Both the position numbers and the translations under genes were made by a program. 36,685 nt of DNA from Phycisphaerales bacterium (GTDB lineage Bacteria; Planctomycetota; Phycisphaerae; UBA1845), in contig QZJT01000130.1 in the NCBI GenBank assembly GCA_003597935.1, positions 1 to 36,685 of the forward strand. Reading direction: 5' to 3'. The notes beneath the pieces were generated by a model. The model was given only the letters and a program-made list of their open reading frames with translations. It was not told the DNA's origin and searched no databases. Position 1 is the stretch's first letter; every line of letters starts with the position of its first letter. This document shows positions 33,392-36,685 of this stretch, in pieces.

Positions 33392-34246
33392 CTACCTCCT
33401 GGCCGTCGCCACCTCCGTCAGCTTCGTGCGCACAGCCGAGGCAAACTCCTCCGCACAGTACGGGCACGGCCCGCCGCGCAGGAACGTGCAGGGGATGGTC
33501 CTCGTTGTGCCGCCGTCGATGCGGACGGTGTGGGTAAAGTCCTTCTGCAGGTTCCCCAAGCGCTCCTGCACGCGCTGCTTGAGCATCGGCTCAAACACCG
33601 TGGCCTTGACGTCCCGACAGGTCGGGCAGTCCCCCGGCCTGCACTCACCCTTCAGGCAGGGGCAGGAGAAACTGCCGTCGGACTTGACCTCAGCGACGAC
33701 GCGTTCGTGTACGGCCTGAACGAACGCTGCGATCGGGGCGAAGAGCAGTTCGTTGCCCTTCTGCCACGCGGCGTCGGCCAGCTCGCGCTCGCACGGGGCG
33801 CAAGTCCCGCCCGACTTGAACGTGCAGGGCGCCACGGTGAGCTTGCCGTCCCCGCCGCGGACGACGTGGGTGAAGGTGATCGGTGCGGCCGTCGTCCGCG
33901 ACGCTACCTTCTCGCGCAGCAGCGGCGCGAACACCATCGACTTGAGGAACTCGCACCCGCTGCACCCATCGGCGGAGCACTGACCGCTCGTGCACGGGCA
34001 GACCTCCCCGAACTGCGCCTTCATCCGCTGTGCCAGGTCGGCGCGCACAGCGGTGAGCATCTTCCCGGCCTGCGCGCAGACCTCGGCGCACCTGCCCTCG
34101 CAGGGGCCGTCCTTCGCGCAGAGCATCCCAGCCAGCTCGCACTGGTTTTGCGGCGGCGCCTCTGCCGCCGCGGTCACGCTCAAGGCGGTCAGGACGAATC
34201 CTGCCGCCAGACTCCATCTGCGAATTCGCGTTTCTGCTCTCATCAT
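33392..34246 (-). CDS. Secreted cysteine-rich protein with an internal duplication
   Basis: The protein is 284 residues from ATG 34246, with GGAGA upstream. A signal peptide (RWSLAAGFVLTALSVTAAAEA) is followed by a cysteine-rich N-terminal part and two copies of a domain of about 105 residues. Copy 1 has CPCTSGQCSADGCSGC, VFAPLLREKV, FTHVVRGGDG, PCTFKSGGTCAPCERE. Copy 2 has CPCLKGECRPGDCPTC, VFEPMLKQRV, FTHTVRIDGG, PCTFLRGGPCPYCAEE. The paired CPC/CxxC cysteines suggest metal binding or disulfides. I do not recognise the family. A TetR-type operator 177 bases upstream suggests induction together with the adjacent regulator. Confidence 0.75.
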   Translation of the reverse strand: MMRAETRIRRWSLAAGFVLTALSVTAAAEAPPQNQCELAGMLCAKDGPCEGRCAEVCAQAGKMLTAVRADLAQRMKAQFGEVCPCTSGQCSADGCSGCEFLKSMVFAPLLREKVASRTTAAPITFTHVVRGGDGKLTVAPCTFKSGGTCAPCERELADAAWQKGNELLFAPIAAFVQAVHERVVAEVKSDGSFSCPCLKGECRPGDCPTCRDVKATVFEPMLKQRVQERLGNLQKDFTHTVRIDGGTTRTIPCTFLRGGPCPYCAEEFASAVRTKLTEVATARR

Positions 34247-34422
34247 TACGTCTCCGTTCGACCCGGCTTCGATTCCTGTTTCCAAATGCGACTCGCGGCC
34301 GTCCATCCTCGCGGTCGGGTCGTGATCCCGCGCCAACGGCCGGCGGTCGCGAACTCTCGAACTTCCCGTATCACCTCCCTTCTTGGGTTTTGCTGAGTCA
34401 CCTCTTCGGACTGGCCATTCAG

Positions 34423-34440
34423 GTACCAACCAGTCGGTAT
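34423..34440 (-). promoter_or_regulatory. Second TetR operator, upstream of the cysteine-rich gene
   Basis: GTACCAACCAGTCGGTAT matches the operator at the regulator's own promoter in 16 of 18 positions. It lies between the end of the tetR-type gene (34505) and the start of the cysteine-rich gene (34246). No clear -10 or -35 could be assigned around it. Confidence 0.7.
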
Positions 34441-34504
34441 CTAACAGTGGCAGACCGTTGTCGCCGAGGCCGGCGGCGTCACCGCTGCCCGCCCCCGCGG
34501 TCGA

Positions 34505-35122
34505 TCACACCGATCGCTCCATCAGGCTCCGCAGATACGTTTTGAAGTGCAGCAGACCGTCCTCGATCGGCTTTCGGTCCTGCTTCGCCTTCGCCAGGAT
34601 GATCGCGCCCTCCAGTACGGCGATCAGGTGTTCCGCCAGCCCGTGAGCCGTCCACGTCGCTTTGGGCGCGTACTGCGCCTTGGCGGCGCGCAGGTCCTTC
34701 TCCAGGTCCGCCGCCCAGTCTTTGAAGCAGGCCGCGCACACCGAGCGGATTCCCGGGTGGGTATCCGCGAGTTCCTGCGAAAACGTGCCGAGAATGCAGC
34801 CCTTCGCCGCTGCCGGGTCGCGCGACATCTCGATGAGAAGATCGACATAGCCGAACACCCGCTCCAGCGGATCGCTTAGCGTGCGACAGGGCGCCGCTGT
34901 GAAAGTCTTCTTCGCGGATGCGTACACGCGCTCGGCGAGCGCCCTGGCGAGTTCTTCCTTGCTGTCGAAGTAGTGAAAGAAAGCCCCCTTGGTCATGCCG
35001 GCCGCGGAGCAAATCTCGTCCACCGAGGCGGCGGTGTAGCCCTTGACCGCCATCAGCTCGTGGGCGGCGTCGAGGAGACGGTCCCTCGTCGCCTGTCCGG
35101 ATGTCGATGTCGTTTTTGGCAT
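34505..35122 (-). CDS. TetR/AcrR-family transcriptional regulator
   Basis: The protein is 205 residues from ATG 35122. The N-terminal helix-turn-helix is typical (RDRLLDAAHELMAVKGYTA, VDEICSAAGMTKGAFFHYFD). The ligand-binding part has GCILGTFSQELADTHP and two cysteines in CAACFKDW, as in some TetR_C_11/AefR-like regulators that sense electrophiles or oxidants; this last point is inference. The promoter and an operator overlap its start codon region, so it represses itself. A second operator precedes the cysteine-rich secreted protein gene downstream, the likely regulated target. Confidence 0.92.
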   Translation of the reverse strand: MPKTTSTSGQATRDRLLDAAHELMAVKGYTAASVDEICSAAGMTKGAFFHYFDSKEELARALAERVYASAKKTFTAAPCRTLSDPLERVFGYVDLLIEMSRDPAAAKGCILGTFSQELADTHPGIRSVCAACFKDWAADLEKDLRAAKAQYAPKATWTAHGLAEHLIAVLEGAIILAKAKQDRKPIEDGLLHFKTYLRSLMERSV

Positions 35123-35138
35123 ACCTACCAGTCGGTAT
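35121..35138 (-). promoter_or_regulatory. TetR-type operator over the regulator's start
   Basis: ATACCTACCAGTCGGTAT is an inverted repeat (14 of 18 positions symmetric; outer arms ATACC/GGTAT perfect). It covers the predicted transcription start and touches the ATG. Confidence 0.8.
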
Positions 35139-35139
35139 C

Positions 35140-35167
35140 ATTATCGGCAACCCTCGGGCCAAGTCAA
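35140..35167 (-). promoter_or_regulatory. Promoter of the tetR-type gene
   Basis: On the minus strand TTGACT (35162-35167) and GATAAT (35140-35145) are spaced by 16 bases. Transcription would start near 35133, inside the operator, leaving a leader of only about ten bases. Confidence 0.65.
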
Positions 35168-35603
35168 GCGCGGCGCGGACCCGCTCTCGTTTTTTTCATA
35201 AACTCCCGTATCGCATACAGTTGCGGCTGTCAGCGCCGGGGCCGCCCGGTCCCGGAAGACTGATCCAGGGCATCCCTGCCCAGGAACTCATGGCGCGGTC
35301 GCGGTTCGTGCGATGAGCCGGGCCTCGCGCGGCCGGTGCAGATGATCCACCGTGCCGCGTCAGCGAGCCGCCGGCTTGATGCCGGCCCGGATGTTCCCGC
35401 GCCGACGTGGGCGTACTTTGCCCATCGGGACGCAGCAAGGCGACAGAACCCGCACCGTCCCACGGCGCGGCTGCACGCCGCTTGTGTGGGCGCGCCAGAC
35501 TACGCCACGTGCCGCCCCGCCTGAGCGGTCACGGCACTCGGAGCGGTCTGAGCGTCACGGCCGGTCCGTAAACACTCATCAGCCGCGGCGCTTGGCGGCG
35601 CGC
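35168..35603. other. Intergenic region with one hairpin repeat
   Basis: No convincing gene is present between the tetR-type gene promoter and the tRNA promoter. The only structure I see is the GAGCC-family hairpin at 35365-35387. Confidence 0.4.
35365..35387. repeat. Solitary GAGCC-family hairpin
   Basis: GAGCCG is followed by CCGGC, TTGAT and GCCGG, the same design as the units at 25827-26111 and 23812. Confidence 0.5.
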
Positions 35604-35632
35604 TTGCGGGGCGGCGCCCGACCTGCCATAAT
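35604..35632 (+). promoter_or_regulatory. Promoter of tRNA-Ala
   Basis: TTGCGG (35604-35609) and CATAAT (35627-35632) have a 17-base spacer, with TG two bases upstream of the -10 (TGCCATAAT). The predicted start is about seven bases before the tRNA. Confidence 0.7.
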
Positions 35633-35645
35633 CCGACGGACCGAC

Positions 35646-35718
35646 GGGGCCATAGCGCAGTTGGGAGCGCGTCTGCATGGCATGCAGAAGGTCGGGGGTT
35701 CGAATCCCCCTGGCTCCA
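35646..35718 (+). tRNA. tRNA-Ala (anticodon GGC)
   Basis: The 73-base cloverleaf has acceptor arms GGGGCCA and TGGCTCC, D-arm GCGC/GCGC, anticodon arm TCTGC/GCAGA around loop ATGGCAT, and T-arm GGGGG/CCCCC around TTCGAAT. The anticodon is GGC. The G3-U70 pair, the alanine identity element, is present. CCA is not fully encoded. A tyrosine integrase gene lies just beyond its 3' end. Confidence 0.97.
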
Positions 35719-35873
35719 GTCCTTACGGCATAAGCACTTACGTTCCGAACGCAGATGCACGAAACCACGAAAAGCGGGCGCCAGCGGGGCGCCAGCGGGA
35801 CGCGGCGGCAGATTCAGCCCGCAACCGGGGCCGAATTCACACCTGTGAAAACTCCGATTCGACCGATCCTGCC

Positions 35874-36602
35874 TCATACCGCGTCCGCCTTTTCTTGTGA
35901 CGCCGCCGGCGCGAGCAGCCGGTTGATCGCCTTCGCGGCCTCCCGTTTGTTCGCGTCGGTGACGCGATTGTAGTAGGTCATCGTCACCTTGACGTCGCTG
36001 TGCCCCATCAGATCCGCCAGCGTCCGCGGCGGGACGCCTGCATTGGCTGCGTTCTGGGCGAAGGACTTGCGCAGCCCCTTCATGTCGAACTGGGCCGACA
36101 ACTCGATGCCGGCTCGCTTCAGGTCTCCCTTCAGCGTCCGCAGCGGGTTGTTGAGCATGTCCGCATTCTTCCACGGCCGCGGACCATGCTTGCCCTACCC
36201 CTTGCCCTCCCGGCAGAGTCGCCACGACTCGGTCACGAGGTCGTACCGCCCGGGCGACAGTGCGACGAATCCGCCGCTCTTGAACGCCGCCTTGATCGCT
36301 GCTGCCACGTCGGGCACGGCCGCCTCAGCCAATGGCACCGTCCGCGCCTTCCCATCCGAAGAGCGATCGTCCGACTTCACGATGAATGGCGGTGCCTCAT
36401 CCGTCGCGGCCCTGTTCTCGACGCGGACTTCCAACGCCTTCAGGTTGATCCGGTCAGCGGTCAGGTTGTAGACCTCGCCCGGCCTCAGACCCGATCCGTA
36501 CATGAGCCAGTACATCGCACGACGGCGGGCGCACGGAACAGCCTCCAGGAGCTTGACGAACTCCTCAGGCGTCAGGTGGTGCCACACTACGCCGTTAACC
36601 AA
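35874..36602 (-). pseudogene. Tyrosine recombinase/integrase with in-frame amber stop
   Basis: One continuous frame from 36602 to 35874 is broken only by TAG at 36195-36197. The upstream part has LTPEEFVKLLEAV and SGLRPGEVYNLT (first catalytic Arg). The downstream part has GLRKSFAQNA (second Arg), LMGHSD (His) and TMTYYNR (nucleophile Tyr). The histidine normally before the second Arg is Gly here. The N-terminal core-binding domain is missing: the frame has a TGA at about 36621-36623. The gene points toward tRNA-Ala, the usual arrangement for an element integrated at a tRNA 3' end, so this is probably the decayed integrase of such an element, extending to the right. Confidence 0.85.
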
Positions 36603-36685
36603 ATACTGATCCGTTGTCCATCAGGAGCTTTTGAATTCTCGCGTTTTCGGCATTCGAGAGCTTGTGCAACCGTGGTGGGCCGGGC

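Noticed and set aside
34372-34380. Strong Shine-Dalgarno-like GGAGGTGAT on the minus strand before the cysteine-rich gene
   Set aside because: No start codon lies at a usable distance; the product from GTG inside the motif would have no ribosome site of its own.
36603-36685. Frame with SNAENARIQKLLMDNGSVFG at the right edge
   Set aside because: Too short and open to the window edge; it could be the end of another gene or the shifted N-terminus of the integrase, with no way to decide.

Overview
The window is GC-rich bacterial chromosome, most likely from a planctomycete. I infer this from the mix of families: an H-X9-DG-type prepilin-like protein next to a prepilin peptidase, a Tat-exported AmmeMemoRadiSam-type radical SAM enzyme, a proline-rich exported protein of a type I associate with that phylum, alpha2-type glycyl-tRNA synthetase, and many short palindromic repeats at gene ends. 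No rRNA or marker search was possible, so the phylum is an inference.

Layout. 0-7.7 kb: a radical SAM enzyme and an exported helical protein (minus strand), a polytopic GT-C-like membrane protein (plus), an S41 peptidase (minus) and a SMUG1-type uracil-DNA glycosylase (plus), with two clusters of TGTGGC-flanked hairpin repeats at the gene borders. 7.8-13.4 kb (plus): a frameshifted nucleotidyltransferase, an intact ATPase-TOPRIM gene pair that looks like an OLD/PARIS-type defence module, a DUF433 antitoxin with a gutted toxin, ispG, and a zeta-type toxin that has lost its P-loop but keeps its small partner gene. 13.5-19.5 kb (minus): a probable operon of a POT-family transporter with a giant insertion, a pseudopilin-like protein, a xylose-isomerase-like TIM barrel and a prepilin peptidase. 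20-25.8 kb: exported and surface proteins plus a degenerate receiver protein.

25.8-33.2 kb is a rearranged zone centred on glyS. The Fe-S carrier ATPase gene mrp/apbC, a small possible BolA-like gene and a chimeric second copy of it lie downstream of glyS, together with at least two fragments of the glyS 3' end. Upstream are an exact 233-bp tandem repeat (three copies), a Y1/REP-associated transposase surrounded by matching hairpins, a DUF5678 gene that runs into those hairpins, and a diverged fragment of the glyS 5' end. 33.3-35.2 kb: a TetR regulator with two near-identical operators, one on its own promoter and one upstream of a secreted cysteine-rich protein with an internal duplication. 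35.6-36.7 kb: tRNA-Ala(GGC) with a clear promoter, next to a tyrosine integrase gene interrupted by one in-frame amber codon.

Overall, housekeeping genes (ispG, glyS, mrp, tRNA-Ala) are separated by accessory modules in different states of decay. The best candidates for something new are the ATPase-TOPRIM pair, the glyS fragment/repeat/transposase zone, the TetR-controlled cysteine-rich protein, and the POT transporter with a domain of about 455 residues inserted before its last membrane helix.
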